A stretch of 64,000 bases of DNA from Stappia sp. BW2 (GTDB taxonomy: Bacteria; Pseudomonadota; Alphaproteobacteria; Rhizobiales; Stappiaceae), in NCBI RefSeq assembly GCF_008107695.1, contig NZ_VIRG01000070.1, forward strand, positions 682,001 to 746,000. Reading direction: 5' to 3'. Of this stretch, positions 52,022 through 61,538 are shown in pieces. Made by a program: the position numbers and the translations under genes. The notes below the pieces were generated by a model. That model was not told where the DNA came from, made no database searches, and was given only the letters and a program-made list of their open reading frames with translations. The stretch's first letter is position 1. Every line of letters starts with the position of its first letter.

Positions 52022-54133
52022 TCATTGTATGGGATTGGGCGCGGAGGCGAGGCTCCGCTGCCGGGTTGCGTGAAAGGCGATATCCGCCAGGATCAAAACC
52101 GAAGCGGCACCGGCAATGGCGACGTGCGGAACCAAAACCAGCAGGCCAAGGCAGATGCGCAGCAGGCGCTCCCAGGGGGGCAGGCGTCCCCGGTCAAACC
52201 CGGCCAGAGCGGAGGCGATTGACCACAAGGCAAGCGCGAAAGCGGCAATGATCCAGAAGAACGCGGCCCAGGAAATGCTGGCCAGATCGACCATTGTCTT
52301 GCTGTCCGGAGCGCCCGAACCGAACCAGACGAACAGCACCTGCAGCTTGTAGAGAACCGCCGGGTGGTAGACGAAGATGAAGGGGATCAGGAACCCGGCA
52401 ATGCCGATGCGGGCGGCCTCGAAGCCGGTGCGGATCGGGTCGGCGCCGGCAATCGGGGCTGCGGCAAAGGCGGCGAGTGCCACCGGCGGCGTGACCGTGG
52501 ACATGACGGCAAAGAAGACCACGAACATGTGCAACGTCAGCTCGGGGATGCCAACCGCATCGATGCCGGAGGACAGCGCGATGACGATGATGAAATAGGT
52601 CGCCCCCGGGGGCAGGCCCATGCCGAGCACGATGGCACCGAGCGCAACGACGATGAGCACGAGCGGCAACGGTCCACTGGCGAGCTGTGTCAGCAGCAGG
52701 GCGAGGCGGCCGGCGAAACCCGATACCTGGATCAGGCCGACAATCAGGCCAATGGCCGTGACGATGACGACAATGGAGGCGGCCATGCGTCCCGCATTGA
52801 CGAAGGCCTGCCAAAGGCGTTTTCGGGACCGGAATTCACGAAACAGAACCAGGGCGCAGACAATGGCTGCGACAAAGCCGTAAAATCCCGCCTTGGGCAC
52901 GGAGGGCTGGCTGAACAGGAAATAGGTGAGCACACCCAGCGGCATGACAAAGACGAGACATTGCACCCATTCCTTGCCGGTCAACGGTGGGCGTTGCTCC
53001 CTTGGCAGAGCGCCGATGCCGAGCTGCCGGGCCTCGAAATAAACCGTCAGGAAGGTGGCGAAATAGAACATGATCGCGGGCAGGATGGCGGCCACGACAA
53101 TGTAGCGGTATTCCAGCCCGATCTGCCCGGCAACGAAGAAGGCGACGACGCCCATCACCGGAGGCATGATCTGTCCGCCGGTGGAGGCGGCAGCTTCCAC
53201 GGCACCGGCAAATGCAGGCTTGAAGCCGGACTTCTTGATGACCGGAATGGTCATCACACCGGTGGAAACCACGTTGGAGATGGCCGCGCCGGAAAGCGTG
53301 CCGAAGAGGGCGGAGGAGGCGACGGCTGCATGGGCGGCACCGCCGACGAGACCGCCGGTGAGCCGGTTTGCAATTTTCATCAGAAGATCGCCCGCGCCTG
53401 AGGCCATCATCACCGCGCCGAAGACGATGAAGATCAGCACGCTGCCGGAAACCACCTGCAACGGTTGGCCGAACTGGCCGCCGGTCTGGGCCCAGAAGTT
53501 CAACACCATGGCCCGCAGGCTCTGACTGAAGGTCGAGTCGGATCCGGCAAGAATGCCGGTCCAGTCGGGCAGGTGGCCGCGGATGAAGAAATAGACCACC
53601 CAGAACAGGCAGAAGGCGACGATAAAGCCGCCGAACATGCGCCACGTAAGATAGAGCGTGATGGCGGTGGCAATCGGGAACATCACGAAGTCGATCGGGC
53701 TGGCGCTGGGCAGCGCGCCGCCGTCGGTCGCGAAGATCTTCAGCATCCAGGAAACGAAGGCCGCAAGTGCAAGCAAGGTCAGCGCCCAGTTGAGCCAGCG
53801 CCCGGCCCGTCCCCGGTGCAACGTCAGCAGGCAGATGGAAAAGGAAAAGACAATCGGCAGGCCGATGATCAATCCCGTTGGCAGCAGGAACGAGCGCTCG
53901 AAAGAGCGGTAACCGGATCCCAGCCAATGATCGCGCATGAGGGTGCGCTGGTCGCGGCGGGACAGTTCGTCAAAGCCCTGTGTGGTGGCCTCGATGAACC
54001 AGCGAACGAAATCCGTGATCGGCCCGGACGCCGCATAAGTAAGGATCACGAGAACAAAAAGCACAGCGAGACAATCGGCAATCCACTTGTCGGTGCGGGG
54101 AATGGCCGGGGCGGGGCCCGTTGCCGTGCTCAC
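52022..54133 (-). CDS. Fused TRAP transporter permease (4TM/12TM)
   Basis: This 703-residue inner-membrane protein joins the small and large TRAP permease subunits in one chain, as usual for TAXI systems. About 16-18 helices are predicted. The large-subunit signatures include TGGLVGGAAHAAVASSALFG, SGAAISNVVSTGVMTIP and FAGAVEAAASTGGQIMPPVMG. Na+-driven uptake is expected. The start is GTG 54133, one base past the sulfatase stop, with GGGAGG inside the sulfatase end, so the two are translationally coupled. Confidence 0.93.
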   Translation of the reverse strand: MSTATGPAPAIPRTDKWIADCLAVLFVLVILTYAASGPITDFVRWFIEATTQGFDELSRRDQRTLMRDHWLGSGYRSFERSFLLPTGLIIGLPIVFSFSICLLTLHRGRAGRWLNWALTLLALAAFVSWMLKIFATDGGALPSASPIDFVMFPIATAITLYLTWRMFGGFIVAFCLFWVVYFFIRGHLPDWTGILAGSDSTFSQSLRAMVLNFWAQTGGQFGQPLQVVSGSVLIFIVFGAVMMASGAGDLLMKIANRLTGGLVGGAAHAAVASSALFGTLSGAAISNVVSTGVMTIPVIKKSGFKPAFAGAVEAAASTGGQIMPPVMGVVAFFVAGQIGLEYRYIVVAAILPAIMFYFATFLTVYFEARQLGIGALPREQRPPLTGKEWVQCLVFVMPLGVLTYFLFSQPSVPKAGFYGFVAAIVCALVLFREFRSRKRLWQAFVNAGRMAASIVVIVTAIGLIVGLIQVSGFAGRLALLLTQLASGPLPLVLIVVALGAIVLGMGLPPGATYFIIVIALSSGIDAVGIPELTLHMFVVFFAVMSTVTPPVALAAFAAAPIAGADPIRTGFEAARIGIAGFLIPFIFVYHPAVLYKLQVLFVWFGSGAPDSKTMVDLASISWAAFFWIIAAFALALWSIASALAGFDRGRLPPWERLLRICLGLLVLVPHVAIAGAASVLILADIAFHATRQRSLASAPNPIQ

Positions 54134-54134
54134 C

Positions 54135-55790
54135 TCAATTTCCTCCCTTTTCGGGAGAAACGTGATCCTGCAGGACAGGACCGCGATAGGCCTTCGTCAG
54201 TTCCTCCGGCACTTCCGACCCATCCTTCAGGAACGGCAGGATGCCGCGCCGGGCTGACTTGCCGCGCATGGCGGCGATGTCTGCGTCCGACCGGGTCACG
54301 CGCTGTGACATGCGCCGGCCCCAGCGGGCCAGCAGGTCGTACATCCGGGCGATCTCGGCCTCATGGCCGTCTGCCTTGGCCAGATCCTGAAATTCCTCCG
54401 GGTCGTTTTCCAGATCGAACAACATCGGCCGGAAGCCGCCTTCGGCATGAATCAGCTTGTAGCGACCGTCGAACACCATGAAGAGACGGGCATCACGGGT
54501 GGTGACACCCAGGGATGCGCACATGGGTGTGACGGAATAGTCGTATTCGCTGATGACCGCCTCGCGCCACGCGGGCGTTTCGCCGCGCAGCCAGGGCGTC
54601 AGGCTCCGGCCTTCCAGAATATGACCGGCTTCGGCACCGCCCGCGGCTTCCAGGAAGGTCGGGGCAAGGTCGATGGCTTCCACCAGCACGTCGCAGGTGG
54701 TGCCTCTGGTGGCATCGGCCTCGCTGCGCGGATCGTAGATGATCATCGGGATCTTGACGGAAGGCTCATGGAACAGATCCTTTTCGCCAAGCCAGTGGTC
54801 GCCAAGATAGTCGCCATGGTCGGAGGTGAGCACGATCATGGTGTCTTCCATCCGACCGGTCTCTTCCAGGTAGTCCAGCAGCCTGCCGAGCTGGTCGTCG
54901 CATTGCTTGATCAGGCCCATGTAGGCGGGAATGACCTTGCGGCGCACGTCGTCCTGCTGAAAGGCGGCCGCGATCTTGTTGGCCATGAAGGCCGCATAGA
55001 CCGGATGAGCATTTTCCCGTTCGACATCGGCGCGGATCGCGGCAGGAACGTGGTTCTGCCCGTACATGTCGTGATAGGGGGCCGGGACGATGTAGGGCCA
55101 ATGGGGCTTGATGTAGCTGACATGTGCGCACCAGGGTGCTTTTGCCTGTTCGATGAAGTCGATGGTGCGGGTCGTCAGCCAGGGCGTTTCGCTGTCTTCC
55201 TCGCGGATGTTGGCCGGCTTGTCGGCATTGTCGAACATCCAGCCAGAGGCCTTCTCACCGTTTTCGACGCCGGCATTGGCGAAGTCCGCCCAGGGGTTCT
55301 CGCCCGCATAACCACGCGACTTGAGGTATTCGTTGTAAGGCGAACGTTTCTCGTCATAAAAGCCGTCCGGGCCTTCACCCCAGAGCCCGTCGTCGCGCAC
55401 CCAGACATCAAAGCCGCATTCGGCCTGCCGGGCGCCGATGATGCTGTCCGGCGAGAGCCCCAGCCGTGTCATGCCTTCCGCATCCACCTTCATGTGGGTC
55501 TTGCCGATCAGCCAGCAGTCCATGCCGGCCTTGCGCAGGTGATCGCCGAGCGTGTGTTCGCCGACACGCAGCGGGAAGCCGTTCCACTGTGCCCCGTGCG
55601 AGGACGCATAACGCCCGGTGTAAAAGCTCATCCGGCTCGCGCCGCAGATGGGGGATTGCACATAGGCGTTGGTAAAACGCACGCCCTTGGCGGCGACCCG
55701 GTCAAAGTTCGGGGTGTGTAGATAGGGGTGTCCCGCGCAGCTCAGATAGTCAAAGCGGAGCTGGTCGTACATGACGAACAGGATATTCAC
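54135..55790 (-). CDS. Sulfatase (formylglycine type)
   Basis: This 551-residue alkaline-phosphatase-fold hydrolase has Cys49-Gly-Ala-Ser-Arg53, which fits the C-x-(P/A)-x-R consensus for conversion to the catalytic formylglycine. Metal ligands are in MYDQLRFD at the N-terminus and LTSDHGDYLGDHWLGEKD near 320. No signal peptide is seen, so it acts in the cytoplasm on an imported substrate. Choline-sulfatase and phosphonate-monoesterase relatives share this DQ-type start, so the substrate is open. GTG 55790 has GGGAGG upstream. It leads the sulfatase-TRAP-TAXI operon. Confidence 0.87.
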   Translation of the reverse strand: MNILFVMYDQLRFDYLSCAGHPYLHTPNFDRVAAKGVRFTNAYVQSPICGASRMSFYTGRYASSHGAQWNGFPLRVGEHTLGDHLRKAGMDCWLIGKTHMKVDAEGMTRLGLSPDSIIGARQAECGFDVWVRDDGLWGEGPDGFYDEKRSPYNEYLKSRGYAGENPWADFANAGVENGEKASGWMFDNADKPANIREEDSETPWLTTRTIDFIEQAKAPWCAHVSYIKPHWPYIVPAPYHDMYGQNHVPAAIRADVERENAHPVYAAFMANKIAAAFQQDDVRRKVIPAYMGLIKQCDDQLGRLLDYLEETGRMEDTMIVLTSDHGDYLGDHWLGEKDLFHEPSVKIPMIIYDPRSEADATRGTTCDVLVEAIDLAPTFLEAAGGAEAGHILEGRSLTPWLRGETPAWREAVISEYDYSVTPMCASLGVTTRDARLFMVFDGRYKLIHAEGGFRPMLFDLENDPEEFQDLAKADGHEAEIARMYDLLARWGRRMSQRVTRSDADIAAMRGKSARRGILPFLKDGSEVPEELTKAYRGPVLQDHVSPEKGGN

Positions 55791-55896
55791 TCAGATGTCC
55801 TCCCAAGGAGCCGCTTCTGCGGCCTTCTTGGAACGCAATCTAGCACCCCCGGGATATATCCCTCAATTAACTCGAACTCATCGATATAACTACAGG

Positions 55897-56808
55897 TTAT
55901 GTCGTTTTGTCTTTGGGGGCCCAGTTTCGGCCTTCCTCGCGAACGATGTCGGCAAAGGCCTGAGCTGCCGGTGTCAGCAGTCTTTCCTTGGTCCGGGTCA
56001 GAGCGATGTCCGCGGTCAGCATGCTCAGGTCGATTGGCAGGGCGGTCACGGCCCAGCGTTCCTTCACCTCGTCGACGATGAGCGATGGAAAGGAGCAGAC
56101 GATATCGGACTGTTCGAGAACCGCCAGAATGCTGAGGATCGAATCGGAGCGGATGACGGGGGCCGGCCCCTGCAAACCGTGCATCCGGAAATAGTCCTGA
56201 AACAGCGGACGGCGGCTGCTCGGGCCGATGACGGCCCATCGTGCGGTCAGCAGGTCCTGCGGTTTAGACAGGTCCTTCAGGTGAGACTGCTGTCCGGCAA
56301 GGAAGGTCACCGACGTGGTCAGCAGAGGCTCGACGTGAAGCCCGGCCTTGGGCTGGGCGTCAGGGGCCGGTCCGATGACGAAGTCCGCTTCGCCGGATCT
56401 CAGCGCATGAAAGGCTTTCGGCGCATGGCCGCCGGTAATGTTCAGTTCAACGCCTGGAAATCGGCTCTGAAACCGTCGCAACACCGGCGGAATGATCTTG
56501 AGTGCGGCCAGCGGTGAGACCACGACGGAAATCATGCCGACATATTGCCCGCGCGACTGGGCCACGTCTTCCGTCAGCTTCTGCAGGTCGCTCTGGATCC
56601 GGCGGCAACGGTCGATGACCGTCTGACCTTCCAGCGTTGGCACGATGCCACTTGGCACCCGGTGGAAGAGGACGACACCGAGATCGCCCTCGATCTTCTT
56701 CAGCGCCTTGGTGATCGCCGGTTGAGACTTGCCAAGGGCCTTTGCGGCTGCCGCGAGGCTTCCAAGGGTCGCGACCGCATCGATCAGTTCCACATATTGG
56801 GCTTTCAC
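55897..56808 (-). CDS. LysR-family regulator of the sulfatase operon
   Basis: This 303-residue LTTR has an N-terminal HTH (LGSLAAAAKALGKSQPAITKALKKIE) and an effector-binding domain with INITGG-type first strand (LNITGGHAPKAFHAL). It lies upstream of the sulfatase on the same strand, 106 bases away, so it probably controls that operon. It may share its transcript. The start is GTG 56808. The effector is unknown. Confidence 0.86.
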   Translation of the reverse strand: MKAQYVELIDAVATLGSLAAAAKALGKSQPAITKALKKIEGDLGVVLFHRVPSGIVPTLEGQTVIDRCRRIQSDLQKLTEDVAQSRGQYVGMISVVVSPLAALKIIPPVLRRFQSRFPGVELNITGGHAPKAFHALRSGEADFVIGPAPDAQPKAGLHVEPLLTTSVTFLAGQQSHLKDLSKPQDLLTARWAVIGPSSRRPLFQDYFRMHGLQGPAPVIRSDSILSILAVLEQSDIVCSFPSLIVDEVKERWAVTALPIDLSMLTADIALTRTKERLLTPAAQAFADIVREEGRNWAPKDKTT

Positions 56809-56903
56809 GCCGAGCGCCTTCCTGTTGATTACTGGCAGGGCCGGACTGTGCCAAAGTTCGGCCGATCAAGCTACAGCCTCCCGGACCTGAGCGCGGCTTT
56901 GCG

Positions 56904-58187
56904 TCAGACGATCCCGCCACCGGCGCCGGAGACTTCCGGGCGGACCTCCGCCACCTTCTGCCGGTAACCGGCCGCGCGGTAGGCCGCAACGGGATCGATA
57001 GCGCCACCGTTTTCCAGTCTTGCCATGGCCAGGATCGGCTCCACGTCGGTTCGGAACGCAGTTTTCAGCGTTGTTGTCGCCATCAGGGCGTCGTTGCTGT
57101 CCTGAAAACCGTCCAGCGCTGACCGGTCGACCAGCAGGGCCTGCGCGTAGGCGCGCTGAACTTCCATGGCGGAGACCATCAGGCTTTCGATGGGGTCGGT
57201 GACATTGTGAGACTGGTCGAGCATATGAGCCGGGTTGAACCCCGGAGCCTGTCTCGTTTCGGCGTCCACCAGTTCGTTGAACACCAGGAACAGCCGGTAC
57301 GGATCGATGGAGCCCGTATCCAGGTCGTCGTCGCCGTATTTGCTGTCGTTGAAATGGAAACCGCCGAGCTTGCCGAACTGAATCAGCCGGGCAACGATCA
57401 TCTCGATATTGACGTTGGGTGCATGGTGTCCGAGGTCGACCAGGCAAAAGGCCTTCTCGCCCAGTTCCTGCGCGATCATGTAGTTGGTGCCCCAGTCCTG
57501 CACGACAGTGGAATAGAAGGCGGGCTCATACATCTTGTGCTCGGTGAACAGCCGCCAGTCGTCCGGCAGCTCCGCATAGATGGATTGTGCTGCATCCAGG
57601 TATCGCTCGAACTGGCGCGTGAAGTTCGTCTGACCCGGGAAATTCGATCCATCGCCAATCCAGACAGTCAGGGCCCGGGAGCCGATGGCCTTGCCGATTT
57701 CGATGCATTCCAGATTGTGCTCAACCGCCTGCTGGCGTGTGGCTGCATCAGTGTGGCTGAGCGAGCCGAACTTGTAGGAATGCACCTGACCGTCCTGATC
57801 CTGAAAGGTGTTGGAGTTCATGGCGTCAAAACCGAGCCCGAGCGCACTTGCCTTGGCCTTCAGCTCTGCCGGATCGGCCTTGTCCCAGGGAATGTGCAGG
57901 GAAACATTTGGCGTTGCGCGGGTTAGCTGCTGGATGACGCTGCAATCTTCCAGTTTGTCGAAGATGTTGCGCGGTTCGCCCTTGCCGGGAAACCGTGCGA
58001 ACCGCGTGCCGCCGGTACCGACGCCCCAGGAGGGGACGGCTAGGCCATAGGCGGCGACCTTCGCCTTGACCGTGTCGATGGAAACCCCGCGCCGGTCCAG
58101 CCGTTCGCCCAGGGTTTCATAGTCACGCTTCAGGTCGGCTTCGCGGGTCTCGTTTTCCCCGGCGACCAGCGATGTGTCGATCATCAT
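56904..58187 (-). CDS. rhaI: L-rhamnose isomerase, RhaI type
   Basis: This 427-residue TIM-barrel isomerase of the Pseudomonas stutzeri/Rhizobium RhaI class converts L-rhamnose to L-rhamnulose. Family segments include VPSWGVGTGGTRFARFPGKGEPRN in part, FGSLSHTD, TVWIGDGSNFPGQ, EHKMYEPAFYSTVVQDWG and FCLVDLGHHAPNVN, which provide the two metal-binding sites. ATG 58187 has AAAGGA upstream. ATG 58184 is an equal choice. It is the second gene after rhaD, with a palindromic repeat in the gap. Confidence 0.93.
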   Translation of the reverse strand: MMIDTSLVAGENETREADLKRDYETLGERLDRRGVSIDTVKAKVAAYGLAVPSWGVGTGGTRFARFPGKGEPRNIFDKLEDCSVIQQLTRATPNVSLHIPWDKADPAELKAKASALGLGFDAMNSNTFQDQDGQVHSYKFGSLSHTDAATRQQAVEHNLECIEIGKAIGSRALTVWIGDGSNFPGQTNFTRQFERYLDAAQSIYAELPDDWRLFTEHKMYEPAFYSTVVQDWGTNYMIAQELGEKAFCLVDLGHHAPNVNIEMIVARLIQFGKLGGFHFNDSKYGDDDLDTGSIDPYRLFLVFNELVDAETRQAPGFNPAHMLDQSHNVTDPIESLMVSAMEVQRAYAQALLVDRSALDGFQDSNDALMATTTLKTAFRTDVEPILAMARLENGGAIDPVAAYRAAGYRQKVAEVRPEVSGAGGGIV

Positions 58188-58253
58188 GAGAAGATCCTTT
58201 CCCGGATTTTCCTCGATCCGTTTGTTCCAAGATCACTTCCCCCAAATCCACGT

Positions 58254-58360
58254 CCTCATCCTGAGGAGCGAGCCTGCTCGCGTCTCGAAGGATGGGCGGC
58301 AAGCTCTGTTCGTGTGGCCCATCCTTCGAGACGGACCTGCCGGTCCTCCTCAGGATGAGG
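58254..58360. repeat. Palindromic repeat between rhaD and rhaI
   Basis: A 107-base double palindrome has outer arms CCTCATCCTGAGGAG (58254-58268) and CTCCTCAGGATGAGG (58346-58360), and inner arms CGTCTCGAAGGATGGGC (58281-58297) and GCCCATCCTTCGAGACG (58317-58333), both perfect. Elements with CCTCATCCTGAGGAGC and CCATCCTTCGAGACG are widespread in alphaproteobacteria. In an mRNA it would form a large stem-loop. Confidence 0.88.
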
Positions 58361-58389
58361 GGAGAGTGGTTCGGCAATGTTACTGACTG

Positions 58390-60492
58390 CTACCGCGTGA
58401 ACGCCTGCACGTTGCCGGCATCGACATTGAGAATGTTCCCGGTCGACTTGGCGGAAAACTCGGAGGCGAAGAAGTAGGTCGCCTCGGCGATGTCTTCCGG
58501 CAGCACGGAGAGTTTCAGCAGCGAGCGCTGGCGGTAATGTTCCTCCAGCTCGGAGGTATCCTTGCCGTAGGCTTCGGCGCGTTCCTTCAGCCAGTCGCCG
58601 GACCAGATCTTGGAGCCCCGCAGCACCGCATCCGGGTTGACCACATTGACGCGGATCCCTTCCGGCGCACCTTCCAGGGCGAGACAGCGGGCGAGATGCA
58701 GTTCGGAGGCCTTTGCCGTGCAATAGGCGCTGGCGCCCGGAGAGGCCGCAAGGCCGTTCTTGGAGCCGATGAACACGATGGACCCGCCGATCCCTTGCGT
58801 CTTCATCACCTTGAAGGCTTCTCGGGACACCAGGAAATAGCCGGTCGACAGGATCGACATGTTCCGGTTCCACAGGTCAAGCGTGGTGTCCTCGATGGGG
58901 GCGGAAGAGGCGATACCGGCGTTGGAGACAAGAATATCGACACCGCCGAACTCCAGGGCGGCGCGGGCAAAGCTTTCTGCCACGGCGTCTTCGCTGGTGA
59001 CATCCATCGTCACCGTGCGCACGACGTCCCTGGAATAGCGGGCGGTGAGATTGTCGGCGGCAGCGGCGAGTGCGTCCGCATCGATGTCAGCCAGCACCAC
59101 GCAGGCTCCTTCGCGCAGGAAACGTTCAGCGGTGGCCGAGCCGATGCCGCCGGCTCCGCCTGTCACCAAAGCGATCTTGCCGGCAAGGCTCTTGGGTTTC
59201 GGCATGCGCTGAAGTTTGGCCTCCTCCAGAAGCCAGTATTCGATGTCGAAGGCCTCCTGCTCGGGCAAGCCGCAATAGGTGGAGACGCTTGAGGCGCCGC
59301 GCATGACATTGATGGCGTTGGTGTAGAATTCGCCGGAAATACGTGCCGTTGCCTTGTCCTTGGCAAAGGTGATCATGCCGACGCCCGGTATCAGGTAAAC
59401 GACCGCATTCGGGTCGCGCAGGGCAGGGCTGTCGTCGTGCTTGCAGCGCTCATAGTAGGCCGCATAGTCAGCACGATAGGCTTCGGCTGCCTGAGCGAGA
59501 CCGGCAAGCGTTGCCTCGATATCCGGATTGGCCGGATCGAAATCGACGACAAGCGGGCGGATCTTGGTGCGCAGGAAATGGTCCGGGCAGCTGGTGCCGA
59601 GGGCGGCAAGGGCCTCCATGTCGTTGGCGCAGACAAATTCCAGGACTGCGTCGCTGTCATCGAAATGACCGACCATATGCTGTTTGCCGGAGACCATCCC
59701 CCGGATCGCGGGCATCAGACGGGCAGCAATCATGCGCCGGTCGGATGGGGCAAGGGCGCGGTGTTTCGAACCGCCGAAAGCGTCCTTGCCAGCTGTCTTT
59801 TCCTCAAACCAGGCAATCGCCTTGTTGATGACTTCCAGCGTGGTTTCGTAGCAGGTCCTGGCGTCGTCGGCCCAGGTAAACAGGCCGTGGCTTTCCAGCA
59901 CGACCCCGCGGGCCTCCGGATTTTCCAGGCAGAATTTCTCCAGCCACAGGCCGAGTTCATAGCCTGGGCGCTTCCAGGGCAGCCACCCGATCTCGCCGCC
60001 GAAAATTTCCTGCGTCAGTGCCTTGCTGTCGCTTGCCGCCGCAATGGCGATGATCGCGTCCGGATGCATATGGTCGACATGGCTTTTCGGCACATAGGCA
60101 TGAAGCGGGGTATCGATGGAGGCCGCGCGCGGGTTCAGGTTGAACGTGCAGTGGGGCAGGCAGGCGACCATCTCGTCTTCGAACTCGACGCCGCGGTAGA
60201 GCCCTTTCAGCGCCCGCAGCTTGTCCATGTAGAGTGTCGCAAAGCCATCCATCTTGATGGTGCCGACATCGCCGCCGGAGCCCTTGACCCAGAGAACCTC
60301 GACCTGATCGCCGGTGAGGGGATCCTTTTCCATCGCCTTGGCGGAGGTGTTGCCACCGCCGTAATTGGTGATGCGCTTGTCGGACCCCAGGAGGTTGGAG
60401 CGATAGAGCAGCAGCTCCGCTTCGCTCATGCCGGAAGCCTTCTGGTCATCCCACAGGTTGGCAAGCCGGGAACCGGCAGCGGAATTCAGCAT
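58390..60492 (-). CDS. rhaD: Bifunctional rhamnulose-1-phosphate aldolase/short-chain dehydrogenase
   Basis: This 700-residue fusion has an N-terminal class II aldolase (about 1-420) and a C-terminal short-chain dehydrogenase (about 430-700). The aldolase carries NYGGGNTSAK, the zinc site HVDHMHPDAI and GVVLESHGLFTW. It cleaves rhamnulose 1-phosphate to dihydroxyacetone phosphate and lactaldehyde. The dehydrogenase has VTGGAGGIGSATAE and the catalytic Tyr/Lys in AYCTAKASE, and should oxidise lactaldehyde to lactate. ATG 60492 is preceded by GGGAGG, which rejects a longer frame from 60570. It is divergent from rhaR. Confidence 0.95.
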   Translation of the reverse strand: MLNSAAGSRLANLWDDQKASGMSEAELLLYRSNLLGSDKRITNYGGGNTSAKAMEKDPLTGDQVEVLWVKGSGGDVGTIKMDGFATLYMDKLRALKGLYRGVEFEDEMVACLPHCTFNLNPRAASIDTPLHAYVPKSHVDHMHPDAIIAIAAASDSKALTQEIFGGEIGWLPWKRPGYELGLWLEKFCLENPEARGVVLESHGLFTWADDARTCYETTLEVINKAIAWFEEKTAGKDAFGGSKHRALAPSDRRMIAARLMPAIRGMVSGKQHMVGHFDDSDAVLEFVCANDMEALAALGTSCPDHFLRTKIRPLVVDFDPANPDIEATLAGLAQAAEAYRADYAAYYERCKHDDSPALRDPNAVVYLIPGVGMITFAKDKATARISGEFYTNAINVMRGASSVSTYCGLPEQEAFDIEYWLLEEAKLQRMPKPKSLAGKIALVTGGAGGIGSATAERFLREGACVVLADIDADALAAAADNLTARYSRDVVRTVTMDVTSEDAVAESFARAALEFGGVDILVSNAGIASSAPIEDTTLDLWNRNMSILSTGYFLVSREAFKVMKTQGIGGSIVFIGSKNGLAASPGASAYCTAKASELHLARCLALEGAPEGIRVNVVNPDAVLRGSKIWSGDWLKERAEAYGKDTSELEEHYRQRSLLKLSVLPEDIAEATYFFASEFSAKSTGNILNVDAGNVQAFTR

Positions 60493-60560
60493 CTTTTCCT
60501 CCCAGGTAAGCCTGATGGCTTGCGTCTCGTTGCCTCGAAATTCGCTTGATCGGGTCCTGT

Positions 60561-60633
60561 TGTCAATCAAAAACGATCAATACCAATCATATTGCGCTGC
60601 AAAATGATCATTTTTGACTTTTTCTGATTGACA
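60561..60633. promoter_or_regulatory. Nested operator between rhaD and rhaR
   Basis: Two sets of symmetric arms are nested. TGTCAATCA (60561-60569) pairs with TGATTGACA (60625-60633), and TCAAAAACGATCA (60567-60579) pairs with TGATCATTTTTGA (60605-60617), with one mismatch. The layout fits DNA looping by a DeoR-family repressor such as RhaR over both divergent promoters. Confidence 0.75.
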
Positions 60634-60676
60634 TTGACCGGTGTTGGTGGAAACGTTTGATCAATGGGAGGACCAG

Positions 60677-61483
60677 ATGCACGAGAAAGAACGCCACAGG
60701 ATCATATTGTCCGCAGTCCAGGATCGTCCGGTCGTGACGGTTCAGGAGTTGGTGGTGTTGACGGATTCCTCCGAGGCGACCATCCGGCGCGACATTGCCC
60801 AGCTTCATGTGCAGAAGAAGCTGCGCCGTGTGCGGGGTGGGGCGGAGAGCATTCATCCGCCGCAGTTCGTCGGTCTGGCGGGGCGTCCGTTCAGCGTCAA
60901 CGAAACGATCAACATCGCTCAAAAGCGCGCAATCGCACAAAAGGCGGTAGAGCTGTGCGAGGATGGAGATGCCATCATCATCAACGGCGGCACCACCACA
61001 TTTCAGATGGTGCATCCTCTGGCAACCAAGCGCTGCCAGGTGTTCACCAACTCGTTTCCGATCGCAGAGCATCTCCTCAAGAATTCCAAGAACACCATCA
61101 TGCTCTCCGGTGGTGTCATCTACCGCGAACAGAACATCATTCTGAGCCCTTTCGACAACGATGTGACCCGGAACTTCTATGCCAAGCGCATGTTCATGGG
61201 CGCGCAGGGGCTTGGTCCGCTGGGGCTCATGGAGGCCGATCCGCTGCTCATTCAGGCCGAGCAGAAGCTGATCGGCCAGGCGGATGAGCTCGTGGTTGTG
61301 GCGGATTCATCGAAATTCAGTGCGCGTTCCAGCCTGATCCTGTGCCCGCTTGAGCGGATCTCCACCGTCATCACCGATGACGGGATCCCCGACAGCGCGG
61401 CCAACATGCTGGAACAGGCCGACATCCATCTGATCGTGGCGGAAACAAGCGCCGCGCAGACCAAGGCAACCTCGAACGGGTAG
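60677..61483 (+). CDS. rhaR: DeoR-family rhamnose regulator
   Basis: This 268-residue repressor has an N-terminal DeoR HTH (VTVQELVVLTDSSEATIRRDIAQL) and a sugar-phosphate-sensing domain (INGGTTTFQMVHPL, MFMGAQGLGPLGLMEAD, VVADSSKFSARS). In Rhizobium leguminosarum the corresponding RhaR regulates the rha locus. GGGAGG lies upstream of ATG 60677, which rejects the upstream start at 60641. It is divergent from rhaD and followed after 55 bases by rhaS. Confidence 0.9.
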   Translation: MHEKERHRIILSAVQDRPVVTVQELVVLTDSSEATIRRDIAQLHVQKKLRRVRGGAESIHPPQFVGLAGRPFSVNETINIAQKRAIAQKAVELCEDGDAIIINGGTTTFQMVHPLATKRCQVFTNSFPIAEHLLKNSKNTIMLSGGVIYREQNIILSPFDNDVTRNFYAKRMFMGAQGLGPLGLMEADPLLIQAEQKLIGQADELVVVADSSKFSARSSLILCPLERISTVITDDGIPDSAANMLEQADIHLIVAETSAAQTKATSNG

Positions 61484-61538
61484 CCGGCATACTGTCCGGG
61501 CCTTGGGAGGGGCCGGCAGCATTTTTGGGAGGAAGACC

